Shown piece after piece: positions 27,901 through 35,893 of a DNA stretch of 64,000 nt (the stretch's first letter is position 1; each line of letters starts with the position of its first letter). The DNA comes from JAFIFT01 sp020051095. Its GTDB lineage: Bacteria > Pseudomonadota > Gammaproteobacteria > Legionellales > Legionellaceae. The position numbers were made by a program, and so were the translations under genes. The stretch lies in assembly GCF_964199965.1 (NCBI RefSeq), contig NZ_CAXMZT010000001.1:186001-250000 (forward strand), given 5' to 3'. The notes beneath the pieces are model-generated. The model did not search any database and had not been told where the DNA came from. It saw nothing but the letters and a program-made list of their open reading frames with translations.

Positions 27901-28076
27901 TTTTGCACCTGCTTAATCAACGACATAGCAGTATTTTGAATTTGTTGGGTTTGATCAGTCGTTAGTTGACCATATTCAATCAAATGAGAGACATAGGGAT
28001 ATTCTGGCGCCCGATAAGCGTCATTGATAGAACTTGCAGTTCCTTGTATTGGGCCTAGTTTAGAACGGTCAAGCAT
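24927..28076 (-). CDS. putA: Bifunctional proline dehydrogenase / P5C dehydrogenase PutA
   Basis: Oxidises proline to glutamate in two steps. The 1049-residue protein has an FAD-binding proline dehydrogenase barrel (motif RLIKGAYWDTEIKRAQ) followed by an ALDH-type P5C dehydrogenase with catalytic Glu in LIAETGGQNA and catalytic Cys in SAGQRCSALR. It ends in a short C-terminal tail. It lacks the N-terminal ribbon-helix-helix domain of E. coli PutA (1320 residues), so it should not repress its own gene. The frame extends to 28157, but the ATG at 28076 is chosen because of a strong GGAGGTG site 5 nt upstream. Confidence 0.97.
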   Translation of the reverse strand: MLDRSKLGPIQGTASSINDAYRAPEYPYVSHLIEYGQLTTDQTQQIQNTAMSLIKQVQKLRLKSSGIDSFLTEYALSSDEGIALMCLAEALLRVPDTITIDSLIKDKLGSANWQSHRGQSHSTFVNATTWALMLTGKVLSPEKAESKLSQVLIKLIKKSGEGVVRKAVERAMRIMSRQFVMGRTIEEATKRAQTNESKGYSYSYDMLGEAALTERDAQRYMKAYEEAIISIGKVADPSKSLRENPGISVKLSAIHPRYEENQRKRVLDEIPPRLLRLAQLAKQYQIGLTVDAEESDRLMLSLDIFTKVYEDESLAGWHGLGLAVQSYQKRAFYVIDYIAELAKKHGRRVMLRLIKGAYWDTEIKRAQMDGQSGYPVFTRKIFTDVSFHACAKKLLTYTDYIYPQFATHNAYTVATVLTLVGDYTDYEFQCLHGMGVELYDQITPKNKLGIPCRIYAPVGSHEDLLPYLVRRLLENGANSSFVNRIVDQKSPIEKLAQDPLAISKNLIEQNKPFMVLPEEVFLPERKNSQGFDFTDREKIANLQRYYNDMTLCQWESKPLIAGPTNSSETFSVYAPFDNSTVIGKVTESSTDDIETALERAKNAHASWSNESVEHRAAVLDKIAELFENHRYDLMAINTFEAAKTWRDNIAEIREAIDFCYYYAQQARKLFGKPMVLPGYTGELDELSFHGRGVFVCISPWNFPLAIFTGQVVAALVTGNCVIAKPSEQTSLIASLATKLMHQAGIPTDVLQLLPGKGETVGAQLVNDTRIKGVVFTGSTQTASKINQTLAKRSDEIVPLIAETGGQNAMIVDSSALLEQVTKDVLLSAFGSAGQRCSALRVLYIQEEIYEKLMTMIQGAMAEITIGDPRFLDVDAGPVIDKEALDTLLRHVGQMKEKGRVVYQTPVSEECEHGYFMPPTLIKLDSINELSQEFFGPILHVIRYQKKNVDSVIHDINQTGYGLTMGIHTRINQFADYVRKRVHVGNCYVNRNMIGAVVGLQPFGGEGKSGTGFKAGGPLYLYRFCHERTYTVDTTAAGGNASLMAIPEDY

Positions 28077-28182
28077 TTTCACCTCCAAAGGAGAAAAAAG
28101 GGGGTATGTTTTCCAAAGAATCAAAATCGTTAAAAATAACTTATCCTTATCATTCAATTACAACTCACAATGCTAGCTTGCA

Positions 28183-28211
28183 AATACATGCATAGCTCGA
28201 TTGAATGTCAA
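28183..28211 (-). promoter_or_regulatory. Possible putA promoter
   Basis: On the minus strand a perfect TTGACA (28211-28206) is followed after 17 nt by TGTATT (28188-28183), which matches four of six -10 bases. The predicted leader to the putA ATG is about 100 nt. Confidence 0.45.
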
Positions 28212-28338
28212 AAGATAGCAGGCTAACAAACAAGTAGCGTGGGATTTCTTTGTTAACAGGATTAATAAATGCTGTAATTTATCATATCCTCCATAAACTG
28301 AAAATACCTGACCTATTATTATACATATAATTTACTGT

Positions 28339-28422
28339 TTATACTGATTTTTTAGGTTTTAATGCTTGCAGCATCTCATCGTGTAAATCAACTAAACCAG
28401 TAGACTTTGATTGCTCCATCAT
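28339..28422 (-). CDS. Possible 27-aa small ORF upstream of putA
   Basis: On the minus strand, two adjacent ATGs (28422 and 28419) open a 27-codon frame ending in TAA, with a charged product beginning MMEQSKSTGLVD and ending in KPKKSV. It reads in the same direction as putA. No convincing ribosome site precedes it, and short frames like this arise by chance in AT-rich DNA. It could be a leader peptide, a fragment of an older gene, or nothing. Confidence 0.2.
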   Translation of the reverse strand: MMEQSKSTGLVDLHDEMLQALKPKKSV

Positions 28423-28444
28423 GGTATATATGAGCCCAGATGGT

Positions 28445-28473
28445 TTTACATCTCCCTAGAATGGAGATATAAT
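28445..28473 (+). promoter_or_regulatory. Sigma-70 promoter with a dyad in the spacer
   Basis: TTTACA (28445-28450), a 17-nt spacer and a perfect TATAAT (28468-28473) form a strong promoter for the YkuD_2-type gene that begins at 28521. The spacer holds an inverted repeat, ATCTCC (28450-28455) and GGAGAT (28463-28468) with 7 nt between. A repressor bound there would cover the promoter. Confidence 0.65.
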
Positions 28474-28520
28474 GCCACCAGTTTGGTTAGTAATTGAGTA
28501 TATATGGAGTTATTAATAAT

Positions 28521-29198
28521 ATGGTAAAATTTAAAAAATTAATAAAAAATCTACCGTTAATGGCAGCTGTTGTTTTAGCTAATCCAGGATATGCTGAAAA
28601 CTCAGTCGATATCAAAGAGGAGATACAACGTTTATCCGTTGTTGCGCCTAATATCAAGAAAAAGGCATTGGAAACCGCCTTAACTGCTTACAAGCATGCC
28701 ATTGAAGAAGGCAGTGTCAAAAAACACATTTTAACCGTTATCGACTATTCGTTGCCTTCATCTGCTAAAAGGATGTGGGTATTTGATTTAAATAGTCACA
28801 AAATGCTTTATAACACTTTTGTCGCCCATGGTAAAAATTCAGGCATGACCATGGCAAAACATTTTTCCAATAAAAATCATAGCTTGGAAAGTAGTATTGG
28901 AACATTTATAACGAAAGACAGTTATATCGGTTCTAAAGGCTACTCACTCAATTTAGAAGGCTTAGAAAAAGGGTTTAATGATAATGCCTTTCTTCGACGC
29001 GTGGTCGTTCATGGTGCTTGGTATGTGAATCAGAATTTCATTAAAAGCTCTGGCCGTGCAGGCCGAAGTTGGGGGTGCCCTGCTGTTGCAACCGCGCTGG
29101 CTCGCCCAATTATCAATGCAATCAAGGGCGGCTCCGTTGTCTTTGCTTATTATCCTGACAAAAAATATCTTTCCAATTCAGACTACGTAGTGGCTTAA
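28521..29198 (+). CDS. Exported L,D-transpeptidase-like protein (YkuD_2 type)
   Basis: A 225-residue protein with an N-terminal signal peptide (hydrophobic stretch ending in ANPGYA). Its catalytic-type region contains SSIGTFIT, the conserved His of VVVHGAW and the Cys of SWGCPAVA. This is the variant pattern of the YkuD_2 (murein L,D-transpeptidase catalytic domain) family rather than the classic HGC motif. Such enzymes cross-link or modify peptidoglycan through an acyl-enzyme on the Cys. The ATG at 28521, preceded by GGAG, is preferred over a TTG at 28494. Confidence 0.82.
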   Translation: MVKFKKLIKNLPLMAAVVLANPGYAENSVDIKEEIQRLSVVAPNIKKKALETALTAYKHAIEEGSVKKHILTVIDYSLPSSAKRMWVFDLNSHKMLYNTFVAHGKNSGMTMAKHFSNKNHSLESSIGTFITKDSYIGSKGYSLNLEGLEKGFNDNAFLRRVVVHGAWYVNQNFIKSSGRAGRSWGCPAVATALARPIINAIKGGSVVFAYYPDKKYLSNSDYVVA

Positions 29199-29295
29199 GG
29201 GACTTAGAGACAGTCGATTGTCTGCCATTAGGAACGCATGGATGCGACCCTAGTAAAATTCTGGGTATATTCTTGACTGGCAATCAATCTTATCT

Positions 29296-29778
29296 TCAAT
29301 ACGGCTTTACGATAACTCTTGTGCCATTACGCATAAAATTATGATAGAGCCATTTTGCATCAGGAATTGGAACACGAATGCAACCATGACTGGCATTATA
29401 TCCTGGCACATTGTAATGACCATGAACGGCATAGAGTTTTTTAAAAAACATACAATAGGGCATTCGCGATCGATATCTACTTGAATAGCAATCGGCCCCA
29501 CGTATCCCTATCACCCGAAACGATCCAACCGGTGTTCGACAACTACGGCCTATATCACGACAATAATGTGAACCACCTGACGCCCTTCCCCGTTTAACAA
29601 CATTTCCATTTGAATTGATTGCTGTATAACTTAATGTTCTCGGATTAAAGATAAATGTATTCGATGCTACAGTAAATGATTCCAAGGCTATACTAGGTTT
29701 TGGTAGCATAACTAATATTAAAAGCATCGGAATTGTTAGTAAGGAGGTTGGTATTTTAATCGAATTATTCGCTTCCAT
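29296..29778 (-). CDS. Exported L,D-transpeptidase, YkuD family (EnhA-like)
   Basis: This 160-residue protein has an N-terminal hydrophobic signal (about residues 12-31) and a classic YkuD domain. The motif HGHYNVPGYNASHGCIRVP holds the paired His and the catalytic Cys. Early in the domain TPVGSFRV is also typical. Legionella proteins called EnhA, linked to host-cell entry, are small YkuD enzymes of this kind; the similarity is suggestive only. It converges on the preceding YkuD_2-type gene, with 97 nt between their stops. Confidence 0.85.
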   Translation of the reverse strand: MEANNSIKIPTSLLTIPMLLILVMLPKPSIALESFTVASNTFIFNPRTLSYTAINSNGNVVKRGRASGGSHYCRDIGRSCRTPVGSFRVIGIRGADCYSSRYRSRMPYCMFFKKLYAVHGHYNVPGYNASHGCIRVPIPDAKWLYHNFMRNGTRVIVKPY

Positions 29779-29981
29779 GAGTGATTCCAGTTTTTATATG
29801 TTTTATAAATATAGCACATTATTTATTCTTAATGTGCAATAACTGGTCTATCTGGGCTTTGTATGAGGTTCCGAATAAGCGGAATCCCTTGGCTACAAGG
29901 AATTAATATCAATAGGTTTAAATCATGTATTGTCAAATGAGAGTAGGAATTTAACAAGGTACATCCCTTCACCTTGTGTTA

Positions 29982-30025
29982 TATACCCGTCATCATTCAT
30001 CGCTTTTTGAATGACCACGGGTATA
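29982..30025. repeat. Short copy of the TATACCCGT palindromic repeat
   Basis: A 44-bp inverted repeat begins with TATACCCGTCATCATTCA and ends with the complementary TGAATGACCACGGGTATA, with few mismatches. It starts 6 bp beyond the stop codon of the cytochrome b561 gene and may act as that gene's terminator. The end sequences match those of the larger element at 35644-35807 and, on one side, the site at 53990. Confidence 0.7.
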
Positions 30026-30031
30026 CATGGA

Positions 30032-30571
30032 TTATAACATACGCTTAAGAACGTTATCCTTATCGATGAAGTGGTGTTTAATAGCCCCTGCCACATGCAT
30101 AACAAGTAATACAATAATTAACCAAGCAACCCATGAATGAACTTCAAACATAAATTCAGCTAACTGTTTATTTTGATCAATCCCTGGAAATGGAAAAGCA
30201 AACAAACCAAAAAACATGGGGGATTTGTTTGCTGCCGTTGACATGATCCAACCAGCAATTGGCATAATAAAGAGAAGGACATAAAATCCATGTTGCACAC
30301 TACGAGAAAGTAGTCGTTGCCAGCTTGGTACTGACGCAGGTAGTTTGGGTTTTCCAGTATGAATTAACCAAAGCAATCGAATAAGCATCAAAAAGATGAC
30401 AGTAATTCCAAACGATTTATGTAACGTATAAGATATTGGTTTCATCGAATCCGGTAAATCGCCAAGAATAAAGCCCACAGCTAATAGCGTGATGACAATC
30501 ACAGCAATCAGCCAATGGAAAAAACGAGACCCCTTTGAATATTTCTCTAACGAGTTATTATTTAACGGCAT
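30032..30571 (-). CDS. Cytochrome b561
   Basis: A 179-residue four-helix membrane protein of the bacterial CybB/YodB family. His residues that can bind two b hemes are visible in RFFHWLIA, TLHKSFG and the C-terminal EVHSWVAW and VMHVAGAIKHHF. Family members pass electrons from ubiquinol, and E. coli CybB is a superoxide:ubiquinone oxidoreductase. A clear AAAGGAG site precedes the ATG. The gene lies downstream of the glutamate dehydrogenase in the same orientation, with a 160-bp gap. Confidence 0.92.
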   Translation of the reverse strand: MPLNNNSLEKYSKGSRFFHWLIAVIVITLLAVGFILGDLPDSMKPISYTLHKSFGITVIFLMLIRLLWLIHTGKPKLPASVPSWQRLLSRSVQHGFYVLLFIMPIAGWIMSTAANKSPMFFGLFAFPFPGIDQNKQLAEFMFEVHSWVAWLIIVLLVMHVAGAIKHHFIDKDNVLKRML

Positions 30572-30621
30572 AAATCACTCCTTTGTTTTATATAACAATC
30601 CGTATAATAACAACTTTTAGG

Positions 30622-30705
30622 ACAAAGGGAAGCAGGATTTCATAGTCGGCACAAAATAATAGTATGCGCTTTAAAGCCCATGAATTTTAATCATGTTCCC
30701 TTTGT
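30622..30705. terminator. Inverted repeat downstream of the glutamate dehydrogenase gene
   Basis: A 10-bp perfect inverted repeat, ACAAAGGGAA (30622-30631) and TTCCCTTTGT (30696-30705), encloses smaller dyads such as GCTTTAAAGC. It begins about 30 bp beyond the gdh stop and could end that transcript before cytochrome b561. There is no T-run, so the assignment is tentative. Confidence 0.35.
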
Positions 30706-30732
30706 GCTGGACAATTATTAAAATAAGCCGTC

Positions 30733-33700
30733 TCAAGCCATCACCTGTTTATCAGCCATTTGTATCGTGGTTTGGGTTAAGTCCAATAACTCACGAATAG
30801 CGACAAAAAACATAGTGTAATTCATTGTTTGTGCAGATTTTAGTTCGGCTAGAATATTATGCCAGCGATCAATGAGATTCTTATGCATTTCAAACCATTG
30901 ATTGAATTGATCCATCAAATCCTTTTCTTCCATATCAATGCGAATAATGCCAGCTGTCAGCTGCCTTTGTTGCCAATCTAGGTCATCTCGTAATGCCTCT
31001 CTTGATAGTAATTCCCAATGATTTTCGGTTGAATGTACGATAACTTTTGTACGAATCCAGTTTAAATCGAGATATTCACCTAATGCAAAATAAACCTGTG
31101 CAACTTTCGTTACTTTTATATTCATTTGCTGAGATACTTCAATGATATCCATGGCCGAGAATAACGCCCTGGTAACAGCTAGCTCATGTGCAATAACATT
31201 TCCAACATTTAAGGATAAATAGTGATCATAGGCACTTTGGTAAAGTTCTTTTGATTTTTCAGCAAAAATTTGTGGCATGCATTTTTTAAGCTGGTTAACA
31301 CCCGATTTATAACGCTCAATCGCGCTACTAATATCCAGAGTTTTACGTTGAGAGCGAAGAAACCATCGGGTAGTCCTACGACACAGACGAACATATTGGA
31401 GCATCATCTTAATTTGCGTTTCGGCTGTAATTTTAGTGCCAAGCTCATCAATTTTTCTCCATATCTCATCAATATTTAAAATTGATCGAGAAATCATATA
31501 AGCACGAACAATCGCTGAAACAGGTGCACCCGTTTCATCTTGCAACCGATACACATACGTAAAACCCATTTCATTGATAATAATATTACTCAATTGTGTG
31601 GCAATAATTTCACGTCGAAGTGGATGGTGGTTCATTTGTGTGGAGAATTTCTCTCTCAAAGGACGAGGGAAATATTGATCTAAAATTTGTTTTAAATAGG
31701 GGTCGTCCGGCACATTGCTAGATAAAATATTCGCCTTTAATAAAATCTTCGAATAACACATAAGGACCGATAGACTAGGACGCATCAATCCTTGGCCAGA
31801 AAGTTTTCGTTCATTAAGCACTTTATCGTCTGGCAAGTATTCCAATACCCTATCGATTTTACCTCGGGACTCTAAATCTTGGATGTACCTTGCATGCAAA
31901 TCAATTGACTTATGAGCTTGGGCGGCAGCTAAACCTATCGCTTTTGATTTATTGTAATTATCTCTTAATACCAGTCGTGACACCTCATCTGTCATATCAC
32001 TTAGCAACTCATTCCGTTGTTTTGTGGTCAGATCACCCGAATCAACGATACTATTCAACAAAATTTTGATATTCACTTCTCTGTCTGAGCAATTAACGCC
32101 GGCAGAGTTATCGATAAAATCAGTAAACACTAATCCGCCATTCAAGGAATATTCAATTCTGGCAGCTTGCGTTAATCCAAGATTCCCACCCTCACCAATC
32201 ACCTTAGCACGCAACTGGTTCGCCTCAATACGAATCGCGTCATTACTTCGATCACCCACATCGGCATTTGTTTCCGTTGAAGCGCGAACAAAGGTCCCAA
32301 TGCCGCCACTCCATAAAAGATCGACTTTCGCTTTTAACAAGTATTGGATTAATTCATTGGGTTCTATCACGGATTGCTTGATGCCGAAACGATTTTTCAT
32401 CTCCTTGGTAACCGGGATAGATTTTGCAGAACGATTAAACACCCCACCACCTTTTGAGATCAATTTTTTATCGTAATCAGTCCAGCTAGAACGTGGCAAA
32501 TGGAATAAGCGCTCTCGTTCTTTGAAACTAGCTTGGCTATCAGGATTTGGATCAATGAATATATGAACATGATTAAATGCAGCGACTAATTGGACTTGTT
32601 TTGACAAGAGCATTCCGTTTCCAAAAACATCGCCTGCCATATCACCAATGCCTACTACGCTAAAATTTTTAGTTTGAATATCAATATTCATTTCATAGAA
32701 ATGGCGTTTAACTGACTCCCATGCACCTTTCGCGGTGATCCCCATCTTTTTATGGTCATAACCAACAGAGCCACCTGAGGCAAAGGCATCGCCTAACCAG
32801 AAACCATAATCCAAGGATATTTCATTAGCAATATCTGAAAAAGTGGCTGTTCCTTTGTCAGCAGCGACTACTAGGTAGGGATCATCTTCATCAAAGCAAA
32901 CCACTCGAGCCGGTTTAACAATTTTTCCTTCAACCAAGTTATCGGTTAGGTCGAGAAGACCATGGATGAATAGTTGATAGCAACTGATTCCTTCTTCCAT
33001 GATTTCTTCGCGAGAAGCATTAGAAGCGATGAGTTTCGGAACAAATCCTCCTTTCGCACCAGAAGGCACAATCACGGCATTTTTAACTTGCTGTGCTTTC
33101 ATTAACCCTAAAATTTCAGTACGAAAATCTTCACGTCTATCAGACCAGCGCAAACCTCCTCGAGCGACCTTTCCGCCTCTTAAATGAACCCCTTCAAATC
33201 GAGGTGAGTAAACAAATATCTCATACATTGGGTAAGGTTTCGGCATACCGGCGATGGTTTTACTATTCATCTTTAAGGACAGATAGGGTGCTGGTTTTCC
33301 AGAAGCATTTATCTGATAATAATTGGTTCGCAATGTTGAGGTTATCGTTTGAACGTATTGACGAATGATTTTGTCCTCATCCAAATTACTAACATCGTCT
33401 AAATCATTGAGAATCTCACGGACTAATTGATTTGAACGATCGTCTCTATCCTTTGACAAATCTGGATTAAAGCGAACTTCAAATAATTGAACCAGTTTGC
33501 GTGCAATCGCAACATTATTATTAAGCGCATTTTCAATGTATTCTTGACTAAACGTAAATCGAATTTGTTTAAAATATTTCGCATATGCGCGCAAAATAGA
33601 GACTTGACGCCAATCTAAGCCCGCGCCTAAAACAAGCAAATTAAATCCGTCATTTTCAGCATGCCCATACCAAACGCTCAAAAAGGCATTTTGGAATAAG

Positions 33701-35607
33701 TCTTTGATTACATCGATATCAAAATCTCTTTTTTTGATATATTGAAGCGAAAAATCATTAATCCATGTTTTGAAACCGTCACCGTGCTTAATAAAATAGG
33801 GACGTTCGCTAATTGCACGCATGCCTAATCGTTCAAGAATTGGGAGGACATCTGAAATGGTAATGGTACTTTCGTGCTGATAGACTTTTAGGCGAAAGAA
33901 ATCTTTGTCTTCATCCATTGGATGAAAGAAATTCATGCCTAATGGTTCTTGTTCAGATAATGCTTCAATATGAATGATGTCAAACACCGCCGTTCGAGGA
34001 GAAAACTGTGTGGAATAGGCAACTGGAAATGCATCCTTATATTCATTATTAAGTCGATTTGCCTTTTCCTCACCAAAGCTTTCTTTCAAATAGTCATGTA
34101 AATCATCTGACCAAGAGCGACCAACAATGATTAACTTTTTCTCAACATCTTTAAAATCATATTCTTTGAGATTAGTCGGATCGATACGGATAATAAAGTG
34201 GATACGTGCCAAAACAGATGCAGAAAAATGCGTTGAAAAGCTAATTTCCAAGGCATCAAACTCCGCTTCAAGCACCATTTCCATGGCATGTCTGAGCGCC
34301 GTATTAAAACGCTCTCTCGGTACATAGACTAAGCAAGAGATAAAACGACGATAGACATCCGTACGAGCAAACATACGGATACGTCTTCGTTCTTGCATAT
34401 AAAAGATACCCATCGATATTTCAAGTAGCTCATCTTCTGTTGCTTGAATTAAATCATCCCTAGGAAGTGTTTCTAAAATATTGAGCAATACTTTACCTGA
34501 GTGTGAGCGCGGATTAAGTTGTGACTTTTCCATGATCTGCGCCACTTTGTGACGTAAAAAAGGGATATGTTTAGGATTGGTATTATACGCAGCGGAAGTA
34601 TATAAGCCGATGATACGTCTCTCTCCAATCACTTTCCCAGTTTTATCAAATCGCTTGATGCCGATATAATCCGTATAAGCATCTCGATGAACTGATGCCA
34701 ACGTATTCGTTTTTGACATAACGAGTATTCGAGTGGATGACAACGTTAATTCTCTTGCCTCAGGCGTCATTTCGGAAATAATTCGTGCTTTTGATTGACT
34801 TAAACTATGTCTTAAGACACCCAACCCGGTGTTTGGGATCACTTTCAGGATCATCGATTTATCTTCTTTTACTAATTCATAGTCTCGGATACCAAGAAAT
34901 GTAAAATGATGATCTTCTATCCAATTCAAAAAGGCGATCGTTTCTGATAACTCACCAGCATCAAGTAAATGCGCTGTTTTTTCAAGATCAATGATGCTTT
35001 CTTGAACTTTTTCACGCATGGATACCCAATCTTCGACAACCGCTTTGTTGTCCTCTAGAACGCGCTCAAAATCTTCATGCAAATCTCGCAATACGATGGG
35101 GTCTGTTTGACTGTCAATTTCTATAAAAATCGCGGCCTCTTCGAATACCTCATCATGGGGAACATCTATTTTTTTATAGACTTTAGTCACATGGCCATGC
35201 TTATCTCTTTTGAGCATAAGGCCACCCATATGCATAATCAAATGGCAAGATAACCCCATCCGATTAATTACCATACGGATTGAATCCACTAAGAAAGGCA
35301 TATCGTCAGCAATTATTTCGACAACTGTATGTGTGGTTTGCCAGCCATGACGCTCAAAGTCTGGATTATAAATGCGGATTTTGGTTTCACCTGGCTTGCG
35401 TTTCGAAAGCAGGTTCCATAAATTAATTCCAGCGCCATACAGATCATCGACGTTCCAAGCTTCTAAATCGTCAAGTGCAACAGTTTGGTAAAATTGGCTA
35501 AGAAAGGTACCACACCTTTCTGCTTTTTTAGCAGCCATTTTTTTGCTTACTTTTTCTACAATAGAATCGATTATTAAGTCTTTGCCCTGTTCAAATTTGT
35601 AGCTCAT
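30733..35607 (-). CDS. gdhB: Large NAD-specific glutamate dehydrogenase (about 180 kDa type)
   Basis: A 1624-residue member of the large bacterial NAD-GDH family (Bac_GDH), which deaminates glutamate to 2-oxoglutarate. The N-terminal half contains regulatory ACT-like regions. The catalytic core begins near GGLRWSDRREDFRTEIL, followed by PSGAKGGFVPK and the nucleotide-binding part with VGIGDMAGDVFGNGMLLS. The C-terminal helical region is long, as normal. Length is typical. A good AAGGTGG site precedes the ATG. With putA and the ast operon nearby, it completes conversion of several amino acids to TCA intermediates. A -10-like TATAAT lies at the junction with a palindromic repeat 33 bp upstream. 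Confidence 0.97.
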   Translation of the reverse strand: MSYKFEQGKDLIIDSIVEKVSKKMAAKKAERCGTFLSQFYQTVALDDLEAWNVDDLYGAGINLWNLLSKRKPGETKIRIYNPDFERHGWQTTHTVVEIIADDMPFLVDSIRMVINRMGLSCHLIMHMGGLMLKRDKHGHVTKVYKKIDVPHDEVFEEAAIFIEIDSQTDPIVLRDLHEDFERVLEDNKAVVEDWVSMREKVQESIIDLEKTAHLLDAGELSETIAFLNWIEDHHFTFLGIRDYELVKEDKSMILKVIPNTGLGVLRHSLSQSKARIISEMTPEARELTLSSTRILVMSKTNTLASVHRDAYTDYIGIKRFDKTGKVIGERRIIGLYTSAAYNTNPKHIPFLRHKVAQIMEKSQLNPRSHSGKVLLNILETLPRDDLIQATEDELLEISMGIFYMQERRRIRMFARTDVYRRFISCLVYVPRERFNTALRHAMEMVLEAEFDALEISFSTHFSASVLARIHFIIRIDPTNLKEYDFKDVEKKLIIVGRSWSDDLHDYLKESFGEEKANRLNNEYKDAFPVAYSTQFSPRTAVFDIIHIEALSEQEPLGMNFFHPMDEDKDFFRLKVYQHESTITISDVLPILERLGMRAISERPYFIKHGDGFKTWINDFSLQYIKKRDFDIDVIKDLFQNAFLSVWYGHAENDGFNLLVLGAGLDWRQVSILRAYAKYFKQIRFTFSQEYIENALNNNVAIARKLVQLFEVRFNPDLSKDRDDRSNQLVREILNDLDDVSNLDEDKIIRQYVQTITSTLRTNYYQINASGKPAPYLSLKMNSKTIAGMPKPYPMYEIFVYSPRFEGVHLRGGKVARGGLRWSDRREDFRTEILGLMKAQQVKNAVIVPSGAKGGFVPKLIASNASREEIMEEGISCYQLFIHGLLDLTDNLVEGKIVKPARVVCFDEDDPYLVVAADKGTATFSDIANEISLDYGFWLGDAFASGGSVGYDHKKMGITAKGAWESVKRHFYEMNIDIQTKNFSVVGIGDMAGDVFGNGMLLSKQVQLVAAFNHVHIFIDPNPDSQASFKERERLFHLPRSSWTDYDKKLISKGGGVFNRSAKSIPVTKEMKNRFGIKQSVIEPNELIQYLLKAKVDLLWSGGIGTFVRASTETNADVGDRSNDAIRIEANQLRAKVIGEGGNLGLTQAARIEYSLNGGLVFTDFIDNSAGVNCSDREVNIKILLNSIVDSGDLTTKQRNELLSDMTDEVSRLVLRDNYNKSKAIGLAAAQAHKSIDLHARYIQDLESRGKIDRVLEYLPDDKVLNERKLSGQGLMRPSLSVLMCYSKILLKANILSSNVPDDPYLKQILDQYFPRPLREKFSTQMNHHPLRREIIATQLSNIIINEMGFTYVYRLQDETGAPVSAIVRAYMISRSILNIDEIWRKIDELGTKITAETQIKMMLQYVRLCRRTTRWFLRSQRKTLDISSAIERYKSGVNQLKKCMPQIFAEKSKELYQSAYDHYLSLNVGNVIAHELAVTRALFSAMDIIEVSQQMNIKVTKVAQVYFALGEYLDLNWIRTKVIVHSTENHWELLSREALRDDLDWQQRQLTAGIIRIDMEEKDLMDQFNQWFEMHKNLIDRWHNILAELKSAQTMNYTMFFVAIRELLDLTQTTIQMADKQVMA

Positions 35608-35643
35608 GGAACCACCTTGATGATCATCACAATTCGTATATTA

Positions 35644-35807
35644 TATACCCGTGATCATTCAAAATGCGAGGATTTATGCGCCTTTATTTTTTGATTATGC
35701 AAAACGTTAAAAAACACGCAATGGCTCATTCCCATGTCTGTTTTTTAACGTTTTGCAGGACAAAAAGAAAAAGCAGAAAACTCGCTTTTTGAATGATCAC
35801 GGGTATA
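35644..35807. repeat. 164-bp nested palindromic element
   Basis: The outer arms are 27 nt (35644-35670 and 35781-35807), begin TATACCCGTGATCATTC and differ at one position. Inside is a second, perfect 18-nt inverted repeat (35699-35716 and 35739-35756; GCAAAACGTTAAAAAACA) around a 22-nt loop. No ORF is present. The element lies between the divergent-side gdh promoter region and the 3' end of the next minus-strand gene. Shared ends with two other sites in this window suggest a non-coding mobile or structural repeat family. Confidence 0.75.
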
Positions 35808-35893
35808 ATCATAAATTGCAGAATTTTGATAGAATTAGTTGCTCTAGAAAGTGGTGATGTTGATGCTAATCCATTTAAATTTTAGGTGAAAAT

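Larger units (their letters stand above)
28077..28444. other. Intergenic region between divergent putA and a YkuD-type gene
   Basis: About 440 bp separate the putA start from the next gene. The stretch is AT-rich. It holds the putA ribosome site, one probable putA promoter (28183-28211), a 27-codon minus-strand ORF of doubtful status (28339-28422) and, at its right end, the promoter of the divergent gene. I see no tRNA, repeat or larger ORF in the remainder. Confidence 0.6.

Noticed and set aside
28450..28468. ATCTCC/GGAGAT hairpin as a terminator
   Set aside because: It lies exactly in the spacer of a strong promoter and has no T-run, so an operator is more likely.
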